Shown one piece after another: positions 23,888-30,418 of a stretch of 64,000 nucleotides of DNA. The position numbers were made by a program, and so were the translations under genes. The number at the start of each line of letters is the position of its first letter. Position 1 is the first letter of the stretch. Source of the stretch: Mycolicibacterium sp. P1-18 (GTDB lineage Bacteria > Actinomycetota > Actinomycetes > Mycobacteriales > Mycobacteriaceae); assembly GCF_008329535.1 (NCBI RefSeq), contig NZ_NPKR01000007.1, positions 62,001 to 126,000 on the forward strand. Reading direction: 5' to 3'. Below the pieces are notes generated by a model. The model made no database searches. It worked only from the letters and a program-made list of their open reading frames with translations, and was not told the origin of the DNA.

Positions 23888-24173
23888 CGACGTCGACCTG
23901 ATCAACTGCCGCAGAGCATTGTTGTCGATTCAATCCCAACGCCAACTGTGCCGGCTCCCGCCCGACAAGGGTCTCGCGCGGACGCTGGCCGCACTGGACG
24001 CCGCCCTGGGCGGTACCGCTAGCGGAACCAAATCAGTTGACGTGACGGACGATTGGAGAACAACGGCTCAAGTCGCCGCCGAACGCGGATGCTCACCACG
24101 CTACGTGCGTCGCATCGCCGCTCAGCTCGGCGCCGTCAGAACCGGACGCGATTGGAGATACCCGCCAGCATGA
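23880..24173 (+). CDS. HTH-containing island protein (97 aa)
   Basis: ATG at 23880 overlaps the previous gene by 8 bases. The C-terminal half WRTTAQVAAERGCSPRYVRRIAAQLGAVRTGRDWRYPPA is a helix-turn-helix with the R..DWRY wing seen in excisionase-like DNA-binding modules. The N-terminal half is helical. Possibly a regulator of the rightward operon. Confidence 0.65.
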   Translation: MLDDVDLINCRRALLSIQSQRQLCRLPPDKGLARTLAALDAALGGTASGTKSVDVTDDWRTTAQVAAERGCSPRYVRRIAAQLGAVRTGRDWRYPPA

Positions 24174-24451
24174 CCGACACCACGCCGCCGCAGACCGTAT
24201 TGCAACGTGACCGCGCCGCGCAGTCCGCGAAAGCCGCTCAGCTCTTGCAGTTACGCGCGGAGGCCGACGCACGCGCCGCCGCCGGCATGGCCGAACTGCT
24301 CGCCGCGATCGCGCCGCCGACAGTCGACGCCGCCGCCGCCCCCGCGGCAACCCCAACGCCCAACCCGACGACGTTCGACACAGACACCAGCATCGCCAAC
24401 CGTTCAGCACAGCTCCGCAACATGCTCACCACCATCCCCGAAGGGACCTGA
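24170..24451 (+). CDS. Small Ala-rich island protein (93 aa)
   Basis: ATG at 24170 overlaps the HTH gene stop (ATGA). The N-terminal half is a predicted amphipathic helix (LQRDRAAQSAKAAQLLQLRAEADARAAAGMAELLAAI), the rest is Pro/Thr-rich. Unrecognised; may be a scaffold or adaptor. Confidence 0.5.
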   Translation: MTDTTPPQTVLQRDRAAQSAKAAQLLQLRAEADARAAAGMAELLAAIAPPTVDAAAAPAATPTPNPTTFDTDTSIANRSAQLRNMLTTIPEGT

Positions 24452-24455
24452 CACC

Positions 24456-25235
24456 GTGACCGCCGCCAAGACCACGCCCGAAGACATCGACGCCGAGCTC
24501 GCCGAACTAGACGCCGCGGCGGCAGCTGCCAAGGCTGAACGCGACCGCGTAGCCGCCCGCGCAGCAGCCATCCGATGCGCCGGCGATGCCGCCCGCCAGG
24601 CCGCCACCGTCGCCGAGCTCCGCCGCCGCTACGCCACCGTCCCGAAAGCCGCACGCGAAGCGCGCGACGCGGCGCACGACGCGCTGATGGCGATCGCGTC
24701 CGCACCGAAACTCGACGTCGACAAACTTCGAACGGCGTTCATCCTCCGCCAGGAACGCGACGCCGAATGTGCAACGGGAATCGCGCTTCTGCTCGACGAA
24801 GCCGACCCGCTGCCGCCGTCCGGCCCACTCGGCGCCGTTCGCAGGCGTCCGCCCGCCTCGCAGCCGAGGTACGACACGGAGACGTGGTCCGCGTTCCTCG
24901 ACAACACGATTCAGCAGAGCGCACTGAGAGCCGCCGCGCGGAAGCGATCGGCCCGCGCCACCGAGCTCGAGCAGATCGGCGACACCGCCGAACAGCAGAC
25001 ACGCGAGCAGGCCGCCCGCAGCGCAGACGGCCACCTAGCCGTCGACCAGCCCGAGACGATGCTCGAGCGTTTCAACCGCATCGCAGACAAACGTGTCACC
25101 CCCGAAGTAGTCGCCGCCGACATGGAAGCCAACCCCGACGGCACCGACGAGAAAGCTCACCGTGCCGTCCTTCGCCGCCGCGTCCTCGAGGAGCTCATGG
25201 CCGACGAGCGCGACCAGGACGTCGACGACTCATGA
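24456..25235 (+). CDS. Coiled-coil island protein (259 aa)
   Basis: GTG at 24456 follows AAGGGA. The 259-aa product starts with a long coiled coil (DIDAELAELDAAAAAAKAERDRVAARAAAIR..) and remains helical and charged throughout (AAARKRSARATELEQIGDTAEQQTREQAARSADG). No enzyme motif. Satellites often carry scaffold-like or capsid-redirecting coiled-coil proteins near the terminase, but assignment here would be a guess. Confidence 0.6.
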   Translation: MTAAKTTPEDIDAELAELDAAAAAAKAERDRVAARAAAIRCAGDAARQAATVAELRRRYATVPKAAREARDAAHDALMAIASAPKLDVDKLRTAFILRQERDAECATGIALLLDEADPLPPSGPLGAVRRRPPASQPRYDTETWSAFLDNTIQQSALRAAARKRSARATELEQIGDTAEQQTREQAARSADGHLAVDQPETMLERFNRIADKRVTPEVVAADMEANPDGTDEKAHRAVLRRRVLEELMADERDQDVDDS

Positions 25236-25600
25236 CCACACAGACCGCCGGCGCGACCCAAGGGGTTGGTGCGCGCGCCGGCACCGTCACCGCGTCGCCT
25301 TCCTGGGCACGACGCAGTGACATGCGGGCCGGCGTAAAGCCGCGGAGTTCCTGCCTCCGTGAGCATTACGCCGGCCCGCACCCAACGATGGAACGCACCA
25401 CAAACGGACGCCCACGGCCCACACCGGGCCAGCACCACACCGCGCAGTCATCGGCAGGGGTACCCGGTGACCCCCTGGCCTCGCCCCTGCACCGGAACGC
25501 CTTAGCACCTGTGTGCCTGCGTGCGCTCGCGCCAGCCTCCGAAATTCTCGGCCAGCACCGATCGGTCGTTCCTGTCTGCGATCTGGGGCTGAAATCGTGA
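25232..25600 (+). CDS. Unrecognised ORF overlapping a large inverted repeat (122 aa)
   Basis: ATG at 25232 overlaps the previous stop and its TGA overlaps the terminase start (GTGA), so coupling supports translation. Yet the product (MTTQTAGATQGVGARAGTVTASPSWARRSDMRAG..) is low in hydrophobic core residues and looks disordered. The segment may matter more as DNA or RNA, because it holds a 15-bp inverted repeat. Confidence 0.45.
   Translation: MTTQTAGATQGVGARAGTVTASPSWARRSDMRAGVKPRSSCLREHYAGPHPTMERTTNGRPRPTPGQHHTAQSSAGVPGDPLASPLHRNALAPVCLRALAPASEILGQHRSVVPVCDLGLKS
25323..25380. repeat. 15-bp perfect inverted repeat with nested hairpin
   Basis: TGCGGGCCGGCGTAA (25323-25337) is exactly reverse-complementary to 25366-25380, with a 28-base loop that itself contains CGGAG-N7-CTCCG (25343-25359). 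It lies about 215 bases before the small-terminase start, where phages keep cos or pac sites. It could be a packaging signal, an RNA structure or an attenuator. Confidence 0.7.
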
Positions 25601-26001
25601 CTGAGCAGGACATTCCGCGCGCACCGACTGGCCTCGGCAAAGCAGGCCGGCGCCTGTGGAAGCAGGTTCAAACCGACGTATTTGGGCAGAAAATGACGCT
25701 CGATTCCCTGGAAAATGCCTACCTCGAGGACGCCGCGCGGCTCTCGGACCGCATCGACGAGCTTGAGGCGGTGCTCAACGACTGCGAGACGGGTTACATG
25801 GTGAAGGGCGTCGCGGGCCAGCCGGTCGCCCATCCGATGATCGCGGAGATTCGGCAAACCCGCGCTGAGCGGGCCCGCATGTTGGCTCGCATCAAGGTCA
25901 CGCCGCCGGCCGATGGGGAGGAGTCATCGGGTTTCGTGATGCCGCCGGGCGTGCAACAGCGGGACGCCGCGCTCAAGCGGTGGGGGGCCCACGGTGGCTA
26001 G
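25597..26001 (+). CDS. Phage terminase small subunit-like protein
   Basis: The 134-aa protein starts GTG at 25597. GLGKAGRRLWKQVQTDV..LENAYLEDAARLSDRIDELEAVLNDCETGYMVKGVAGQPVAHPMIAEIRQTRAERARMLARI follows the P27-type small terminase pattern (GxxLWxxV near the start, central helix, then a conserved Gly-x-Pro-x-x-HP followed by RxxRAxxAR). Small terminases choose the DNA to be packaged. Lack of any large terminase nearby suggests redirection of a helper phage packaging motor. Confidence 0.7.
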   Translation: MTEQDIPRAPTGLGKAGRRLWKQVQTDVFGQKMTLDSLENAYLEDAARLSDRIDELEAVLNDCETGYMVKGVAGQPVAHPMIAEIRQTRAERARMLARIKVTPPADGEESSGFVMPPGVQQRDAALKRWGAHGG

Positions 26002-26305
26002 GCCCATGCCAGTCGTTCGTGTCGGTGACGAGGAGAACGGTATCCGCGCGCTTCTGCTACGCAACCGGGTCGCCGAACTGGACGAATGGCGAATACCCGG
26101 TATGGACGACGAGCTCGAGGTGGCGTTGCGCGCCGGCGAGCCCGTATGGGTCAGCACGGGTACGTTGTGGCACGCGTTTCGGCATGGTGGTCTGCCTCAT
26201 GAGCAGTTTCGCCGGGCTGAGTTCGGCGGCAAGCTGGCTGGCAAAACGTGGCGGGTCAGTAGTGACGGCGCGGTCACTGAGTGGACTGCGGCAAGTCGGG
26301 GCTGA
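25994..26305 (+). CDS. Unrecognised island protein (103 aa)
   Basis: GTG at 25994 overlaps the terminase gene by 8 bases. The product (VRVGDEENGIRALLLRNRVAELDEWRIPGMDDELEVALRAGEPVWVSTGTLWHAFRHGGLPHEQFRRAEFGGKLAGKTWRVSSDG) has the look of a compact DNA-associated phage protein, but I recognise no family. Last gene of the rightward operon. Confidence 0.6.
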   Translation: MARPMPVVRVGDEENGIRALLLRNRVAELDEWRIPGMDDELEVALRAGEPVWVSTGTLWHAFRHGGLPHEQFRRAEFGGKLAGKTWRVSSDGAVTEWTAASRG

Positions 26306-26564
26306 GTTCGAGACCTCTCACGCTTTTAATGACGACGTAGCGCGGGCGGAGCTCGGCGATCGCGCCAGCGAACCGGGCCCACAAGCCGGAGCGCGTGCCG
26401 GTGCGGATCCCGGCGCGCAACCCGGCGCTCGAGACGTCTAAACCCCGTTAACTGCCAGCTCCAAGGTCCGCGAGATGTACGTGTTCGCTTTCACAGGAAG
26501 CCTGGATTGGTGCTGGCTGGCGACGCCGGCCAGCCCAAAATGACCGGCGGACTATCGTCGCTTC
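26306..26564. other. Spacer between early operon and cargo arm
   Basis: About 260 bases with no supported gene. An ORF running from 26199 to 26441 is Ala/Gly/Pro-biased and overlaps the previous gene by more than 100 bases. A probable -10 TATCGT (26553-26558) ends 6 bases before the next ATG, indicating a leaderless transcript for the cargo gene. Confidence 0.5.
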
Positions 26565-27083
26565 ATGCAGATACAGGGGGACAAGCTCGATTCCATCGAG
26601 CAGGAATTGGTACAGCTCACAGGGGTCCAGCCGCCGCGGGCGGTTCTCACCGCGTTGCTGGCGCTAGTCGATCCCGACGATCACGTTGCTTCATGGGCCG
26701 ACTGGCACCCGAATCCCAACACTGACTGGCGCGTCTGGTTCGTCACGGACGCGTCCTTGGCGTTCCTCCACCTCGAGTTCGCTGAAATGGGGTGGCACCG
26801 TGGCGAGGAAGAAAGCCAATACGGCCGGGAGCAGTTTGTGGCGTCGGAGACTCATGCAGCCTGGGTACGTCCACTTGACACAGTGACTGAAATACAGGTG
26901 ATTGGATACGGCAACCCGCTCGGGGACCATCGTCAAGAGCTGCCGCTTCACGGCCTGGTCCTGAAGTTCGCCGACGGTGGCACGGCCCAGCTGCCAACCC
27001 AAGAAGCGATGTACCCGCAGCATCGCGCTGGCATCGATCGCCTCATCGAGGCGATTCGCGAGCGGGTCGCATTCTGGGGCTAG
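26565..27083 (+). CDS. Unrecognised cargo protein (172 aa)
   Basis: Soluble, acidic and Trp-rich: ASWADWHPNPNTDWRVWFVTDASLAFLHLEFAEMGWHRGEEES..YGREQFVASETHAAWVRPLDTVTEIQVIGYG..LPLHGLVLKFADGGTAQLP. The pattern suggests a beta-rich domain (PH-like or NTF2-like) but no family is recognised. It stands alone, with its own leaderless-type promoter, upstream of the ImmA gene. Accessory or anti-phage cargo is possible from position only. Confidence 0.7.
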   Translation: MQIQGDKLDSIEQELVQLTGVQPPRAVLTALLALVDPDDHVASWADWHPNPNTDWRVWFVTDASLAFLHLEFAEMGWHRGEEESQYGREQFVASETHAAWVRPLDTVTEIQVIGYGNPLGDHRQELPLHGLVLKFADGGTAQLPTQEAMYPQHRAGIDRLIEAIRERVAFWG

Positions 27084-27204
27084 CCGGCTAGGTACCGGCG
27101 ATAGCCGTCAACCATGGGGAGGCGGCATGTTTTCGCTGCTCCCGGCGTTGGATCAACAATATGTCGCTGCGGTAACTCATACTGGCACCCAGAAAGGGGG
27201 AGCA

Positions 27205-27711
27205 ATGTCGACCGCACTTAGCCCGCAGGCTGCCGCGACGAGCGCGCTCGAACCGTTCACCGGCCCGGACGAAGCCGTTCTCACGCCGATCGACCCCGTA
27301 GTGGTCGCGCGTCAGCTCGGTATCAACGTCTACTCCTCGGCTCTGCCGGCCGATGTTTCCGGTTACATCGTGAAGCGTGCGGCGAGCTCGGCGCCGGATA
27401 TATTTCTCAACAGTGAGCACAGTCCGGTGCGCCAGCGGTTTACCTGCGCGCATGAGCTTGGCCATTACTTCGCCATCCTGAACAAGGGCGCAAACGCCCC
27501 CGACACGTATGTGTTCAAGCGGGATGCGCTGGCATCATGCGGGATCGACAACAGTGAGATATACGCGAATCAGTTCGCTGCAAATCTGCTCATGCCAGAG
27601 AGTGTCGTCCGCGACCTGGTCAGCCAGGGACTCGACGTCATAGAGGTCGCCCGAGAGCTGCATGTCTCGGTAGACGCCATGAGTCACAGAATGCGGAACC
27701 TAGGGCTGTGA
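27205..27711 (+). CDS. ImmA/IrrE-family metallopeptidase
   Basis: The 168-aa protein starts ATG at 27205 after AAAGGGGGAG. It has the zinc-protease HExxH motif in RFTCAHELGHYFAI and the third ligand/helix in NSEIYANQFAANLLMPESVVRDLV, then a C-terminal helix-turn-helix-like tail (VARELHVSVDAMSHRMRNLGL). ImmA enzymes cleave cognate repressors and induce mobile elements; others sit in toxin-antitoxin-like or defence loci. Its stop overlaps the next start, so it works with that membrane protein. Target unknown; the island repressor is a candidate. Confidence 0.88.
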   Translation: MSTALSPQAAATSALEPFTGPDEAVLTPIDPVVVARQLGINVYSSALPADVSGYIVKRAASSAPDIFLNSEHSPVRQRFTCAHELGHYFAILNKGANAPDTYVFKRDALASCGIDNSEIYANQFAANLLMPESVVRDLVSQGLDVIEVARELHVSVDAMSHRMRNLGL

Positions 27712-28097
27712 CTGATGGCTCACCAGGCCCTAACGTCTCGCCTGACGAGGTCGACCAGCTTTACCGAAACTCGAAAGAACTTGAGAAATCAGAAGACTCG
27801 CCACCGGCTCCGCTGACAGCGCCTATCGCGCTCTCAAGCGACGTACCTGGCGCCAACCTGCTGAACGGGCTGGTCAACGCTGCCCCGTTCAGCGAGTTTC
27901 TTCACTTCAAAGCTCGAGCTAATTGCACGCATAAAACCGACCAAGGTCGGATCAGGAAGTACTCGGAGGAACATCCGAATCTCGCTAAATTCTGCCTAGT
28001 TGCGGACGTCATTTTCCGTGTCCTTGTGGTCCTGGCGGTACTTGCCGTGGTTGGCGCCGTCCTAGCTGGCGTCATCTTGAAAACGTTCTACCGCTGA
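27708..28097 (+). CDS. Tail-anchored membrane protein coupled to ImmA
   Basis: GTG at 27708 overlaps the ImmA stop (GTGA). The 129-aa product has a polar N-terminus, a segment with PFSEFLHFKARANCTHKTDQGRIRKYSEEHPNLAKF, and one C-terminal transmembrane helix (VIFRVLVVLAVLAVVGAVLAGVIL) with a short KTFYR tail. It could tether or be cleaved by the protease. No family recognised. Superinfection exclusion is a reasonable guess. Confidence 0.72.
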   Translation: MTDGSPGPNVSPDEVDQLYRNSKELEKSEDSPPAPLTAPIALSSDVPGANLLNGLVNAAPFSEFLHFKARANCTHKTDQGRIRKYSEEHPNLAKFCLVADVIFRVLVVLAVLAVVGAVLAGVILKTFYR

Positions 28098-28151
28098 GGT
28101 TTAACAGGCCGAACACGCTACGTCGATCGAGTGCCGTCGGCACTCACGCAG

Positions 28152-28337
28152 TTACTTACGTTTCGCGGTTTCTCCCGCAGCGGCCGGCTTGGTCGGGGCT
28201 TTCGTCGCACTGCTGGTCGACTGGGTGGTCGTGAATGAACGCGACGTCGTTGTTGACGAGCGGACGGCAGCACCCTGGGGCGCGCTGCGATACGTCGCGC
28301 TGCCACTGGCCATGTTGGCAGCCGTGTAAGCAGTCAT
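28152..28337 (-). CDS. Ser/Thr-rich peptide coupled to the Ntn hydrolase (61 aa)
   Basis: ATG at 28337 overlaps the Ntn-hydrolase stop as ATGA, with GGGAGG just upstream. The product MTAYTAANMASGSATYRSAP..continues with a Ser/Thr run (SSTTTSRSFTTTQSTSS) and ends in a basic tail (AAAGETAKRK). It has no hydrophobic core, so it is probably disordered. The coupling suggests it is a substrate, inhibitor or tether of the upstream protease. A competing frame at 28118-28306 lacks this coupling. Confidence 0.6.
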   Translation of the reverse strand: MTAYTAANMASGSATYRSAPQGAAVRSSTTTSRSFTTTQSTSSATKAPTKPAAAGETAKRK

Positions 28338-29206
28338 CTTGCCCTCCCAGTTACTGGATTCAGCCCTTTATCAAAGTAATGCTTCCGTTGTACCCATTGG
28401 AAGCCTTCATGCTTGGTGACCGCGGCAATCTCAATAGGACCACCAACTGTAGGGTGCCCGGGGCAGAACCTGACAAAACCAATGGTCAGACGCACAAGGA
28501 ACTCTGCCAGATCGACGGCATCTTGGATGGGCATGGCCGGGGAGACGATCTGCACGTTGACTTGGCCAGCGATGTCCTCTGCCATGGAGATTGCAGCCGC
28601 TTCGTCGGTGGCCAGACTGAGATTGAGCAATGCCTGCGGTGTGAAGCCACTCACGCCCTTCAGTAACCGCGTGATCGCCTCCCCCTGCGCCCACCAGGAG
28701 GCGCCCGTGTCGTCCTGGAGAACCGGGAGGGGTCCGTTGCAACCTTGCGGAGTCAGCTGGAACTCGAATAGCTCGGGTTGATCTTCGTCGGCTCCGTAGC
28801 CGCCCACGATCAGACCGAGCAGGGGAGTGTCTTCGCCATTCGCGGCGGCGGCGTCGGAGAACGGCTTGTAGTGCTCGTCCCAGAAGAACTCTTTGAAGCG
28901 GTCGACGACCTGTTGCATGGTGTACTCACCGCGCTTGAGCTTCCAATCTTCATGGGCGGAAGACTTGCCAGCGAATCGCATCCGAAGATCTTTCGCCAGG
29001 GTCGAGATCGACGCCGGACCGATATTGCCAAGGTTGTACGTCATCGCCGAAACTGGCAAGCCCTTGCGCAAGTTGAAGATCTTGTTCGCGTTGTTGTAAA
29101 TGTTTGCGATCGCGACGCCGGCCGGCGTCGATGCGCCCACGGTCGTGGCGCTGTCCGACGCTAGGACGTAACCATCGTTGACCTTGACGACAACGGCAAT
29201 CGTCAA
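28334..29206 (-). CDS. Proteasome-fold Ntn hydrolase
   Basis: The start chosen is TTG at 29206, five bases after AGGGGG, giving M-TIAVVVKVNDGYVLASDSATT. Removing Met exposes Thr1; counting from it, Asp17 falls in SDSATT exactly as in 20S proteasome beta subunits, and NNANKIFNL supplies a lysine (Lys41, equivalent to Lys33 after an eight-residue insertion). GLIVGGYGADEDQPELFEFQLTPQG matches the later beta-strand core. So this 290-aa protein is probably a self-contained N-terminal-threonine protease related to HslV/Anbu/proteasome beta. A 26-residue upstream extension would bury the nucleophile. A dyad operator lies upstream and a Ser/Thr-rich peptide is coupled downstream. Biological role unknown; anti-phage or helper-interference cargo is inferred. 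Confidence 0.75.
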   Translation of the reverse strand: MTIAVVVKVNDGYVLASDSATTVGASTPAGVAIANIYNNANKIFNLRKGLPVSAMTYNLGNIGPASISTLAKDLRMRFAGKSSAHEDWKLKRGEYTMQQVVDRFKEFFWDEHYKPFSDAAAANGEDTPLLGLIVGGYGADEDQPELFEFQLTPQGCNGPLPVLQDDTGASWWAQGEAITRLLKGVSGFTPQALLNLSLATDEAAAISMAEDIAGQVNVQIVSPAMPIQDAVDLAEFLVRLTIGFVRFCPGHPTVGGPIEIAAVTKHEGFQWVQRKHYFDKGLNPVTGRAR

Positions 29207-29560
29207 TTTTGCCCCCTCGGCACCACTTTGATGGCTAAGTGAATCACAGCGATGTGATTTGCAATCCGATTTCGATCGGGACACTCCGTCGACTACTGAG
29301 CGCGGGTCGACCGTTCACTCGCAAACGCCCGTCGGCGACTCGAGGCCCAACTTTGCCGAACACTGTGAACTTGGTTGGCGCGCAGAATGCTTCACACCCG
29401 GGTGGGTTACATCCGTGCTCGGTCTCGATCCCCAACGCCGGCATCCGCACATTGCCGCCGAGGTCCGTACACCGTCTTCATTCCGCGCGCCGGGCAGGCA
29501 GCGGACAGCGACACCGCCGCGGCGGATGCAGCAGCTCGCACCCGATAACCCACCTAATCG
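29207..29560. other. Spacer upstream of the Ntn hydrolase
   Basis: About 350 bases with no convincing gene on either strand; a 68-codon minus-strand ORF (29244-29450) has no start signal. It holds the dyad at 29242-29259 and a small hairpin CCGAT-TTCG-ATCGG at 29266-29279. The remainder is featureless. Confidence 0.5.
29242..29259. promoter_or_regulatory. Dyad operator before the Ntn hydrolase
   Basis: AATCAC-AGCGAT-GTGATT, a perfect 6+6+6 dyad, 36 bases upstream of the TTG start; placed to act as an operator for the protease/peptide operon. Confidence 0.5.
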
Positions 29561-29941
29561 TCACAGGGCACTCTCGCCCCGTGCAGAGGCTAACGTTTGC
29601 GCCGTGCGAGCGAGCCATGATTGCCGCGCCGGCGAGCTCGCCAGCATCGCGTGGAGCATCTCCCGGTAGCCGCCCCGCCATACGGCCGCGTTGACGAGCT
29701 CACCGCGGTACGGGTTGGGCTCGTCCACGCCGGCGGCTACGCCCTCGGCGCGGATCCGTCTCAGCTCGGCGGCGCGCGTCACGCGCCCGCATTCCGCGGC
29801 GTCTTGAGCCGTGCCCGAGACCGTTTCGACAAGCCGTCGATTCGACGGCGGCGCAACGGCGGAACCCGCCGGCGCCACCACAGGCTCGCGCGGCACATTC
29901 CGGCGACTAGCGACAAACTCGGAGACGTCGTCCTCTGTCAT
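29561..29941 (-). CDS. 3' part of a frameshifted HTH protein with RMF-like motif
   Basis: The frame opens MTEDDVSEFVASRRNVPREP, which is the usual C-terminal end of an excisionase-type HTH domain (..SWRMTEDDVxEFVASR), not a natural N-terminus. After a Pro/Ala linker comes EPNPYRGELVNAAVWRGGYREMLHAML, which resembles the NPYxx..AxxWxxGY motif of ribosome modulation factor-like phage proteins. It overlaps the upstream HTH frame by four bases. Either a separate gene coupled by ATGA or the 3' half of one gene broken by a single-base loss near 29953. Confidence 0.6.
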   Translation of the reverse strand: MTEDDVSEFVASRRNVPREPVVAPAGSAVAPPSNRRLVETVSGTAQDAAECGRVTRAAELRRIRAEGVAAGVDEPNPYRGELVNAAVWRGGYREMLHAMLASSPARQSWLARTAQTLASARGESAL

Positions 29942-30072
29942 CCGCCAGGAACGCCGACCTTGTAAGCGGAGATCTCGCCGGCGCGGATTCGCCGCGACAG
30001 CCAGCGAACGCCATCAGTCCACTCGGCCGGCAGGTACACGGCCGCAACCTCGGCGAGCGAGTAGGTCCGCAT
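29938..30072 (-). pseudogene. 5' part of a frameshifted HTH protein
   Basis: ATG at 30072 after GAGGA gives MRTYSLAEVAAVYLPAEWTD..VRWLSRRIRAGEISAYKVG, the start of an HTH_17/excisionase domain, then VPGG and a stop. The expected continuation RSWRMTEDDV is present one frame over: the DNA reads AAG GTC GG / CGT TCC TGG CGG ATG ACA. Inserting one base after GG restores a single ORF of about 170 residues. A true mutation, a programmed shift or a sequencing slip are all possible. The motif conservation across the break makes the break itself well supported. Confidence 0.6.
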
Positions 30073-30230
30073 TCGCCCATTCCTCGCTTTCCGATTGACG
30101 CTTATTGGTCGTATATGCCTTGCGATCACTCGCAACTAGTGGCAATTAGCCGCATTGTGCGTACGGGCAACTGCGCTGGTAGACAGACATATTCGCAATC
30201 ATTCGGCATTGCTGGCAATGTCTGCCCTAG
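30073..30230. other. Right attachment arm of the island
   Basis: A non-coding stretch of 158 bases, more A/T-rich than its surroundings, ends at the att core. TGGCAAT recurs (30140-30146 and 30213-30219), a possible arm-type integrase site. No gene is seen. Confidence 0.45.
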
Positions 30231-30269
30231 AAGCGGAAGGTCGCCGGTTCGATCCCGGCCCTGGCCACC
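30231..30269 (+). repeat. attR core (39 bp)
   Basis: Identical copy of the tRNA-Phe 3' half at 19977-20015, without the 5' half of a tRNA before it. Marks the right end of the element; chromosomal sequence resumes at about 30270. Confidence 0.95.
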
Positions 30270-30310
30270 CTTCGGATCGGCGCCCTTCGAGGTCGCCGTC
30301 CCCCTCCGCG

Positions 30311-30327
30311 GGCCGTTTATTACGGCC
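30311..30327 (+). terminator. Displaced tRNA-Phe terminator candidate
   Basis: GGCCGT-TTATT-ACGGCC hairpin lies 42 bases right of the att core. Before integration it would have followed the tRNA-Phe gene, so it is probably the original tRNA operon terminator. Confidence 0.5.
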
Positions 30328-30418
30328 TACGCCACGGCCCGTCCGCGAGCAAACCACGGTGTTACGCTTCCGCTGATTTCGACGACACCGGCTGCGAACT
30401 GGCCCGACGGAGGTGGGC

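Larger units (their letters stand above)
19977..30269. mobile_element. Integrative element in tRNA-Phe, phage-satellite-like
   Basis: A 39-base direct repeat of the tRNA-Phe 3' half bounds this segment (repeat unit 10,254 bp). Directly inside the left end is a tyrosine integrase, then repressor, excisionase, an initiator with internal iterons, about ten overlapping small genes including a small-terminase candidate, and on the right a cargo arm. There is no large terminase, portal, capsid, protease, tail or lysis gene, so it cannot form particles alone. The order int-repressor-xis-rep-terS is that of phage-inducible satellites. Alternative: a prophage that lost its structural genes; the compact, largely intact reading frames argue against heavy decay. 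Confidence 0.9.

Noticed and set aside
26199..26441. 80-codon ORF after the small-terminase region
   Set aside because: Overlaps the preceding gene by more than 100 bases and is Ala/Gly/Pro/Asp-biased; no ribosome site.
28118..28306. 62-codon minus-strand ORF
   Set aside because: Arg/Pro-rich and not coupled to the upstream gene; the overlapping frame at 28152-28337 has the ATGA overlap and a ribosome site.
28334..29284. Longer 316-aa version of the Ntn hydrolase
   Set aside because: The upstream 26 residues are Ser/Lys/Cys-rich, have no ribosome site and would block the N-terminal threonine; the TTG at 29206 has AGGGGG at 5 bases.
19977..30269. Complete prophage
   Set aside because: No large terminase, portal, protease, capsid, tail, lysin or holin gene could be found between the att repeats.
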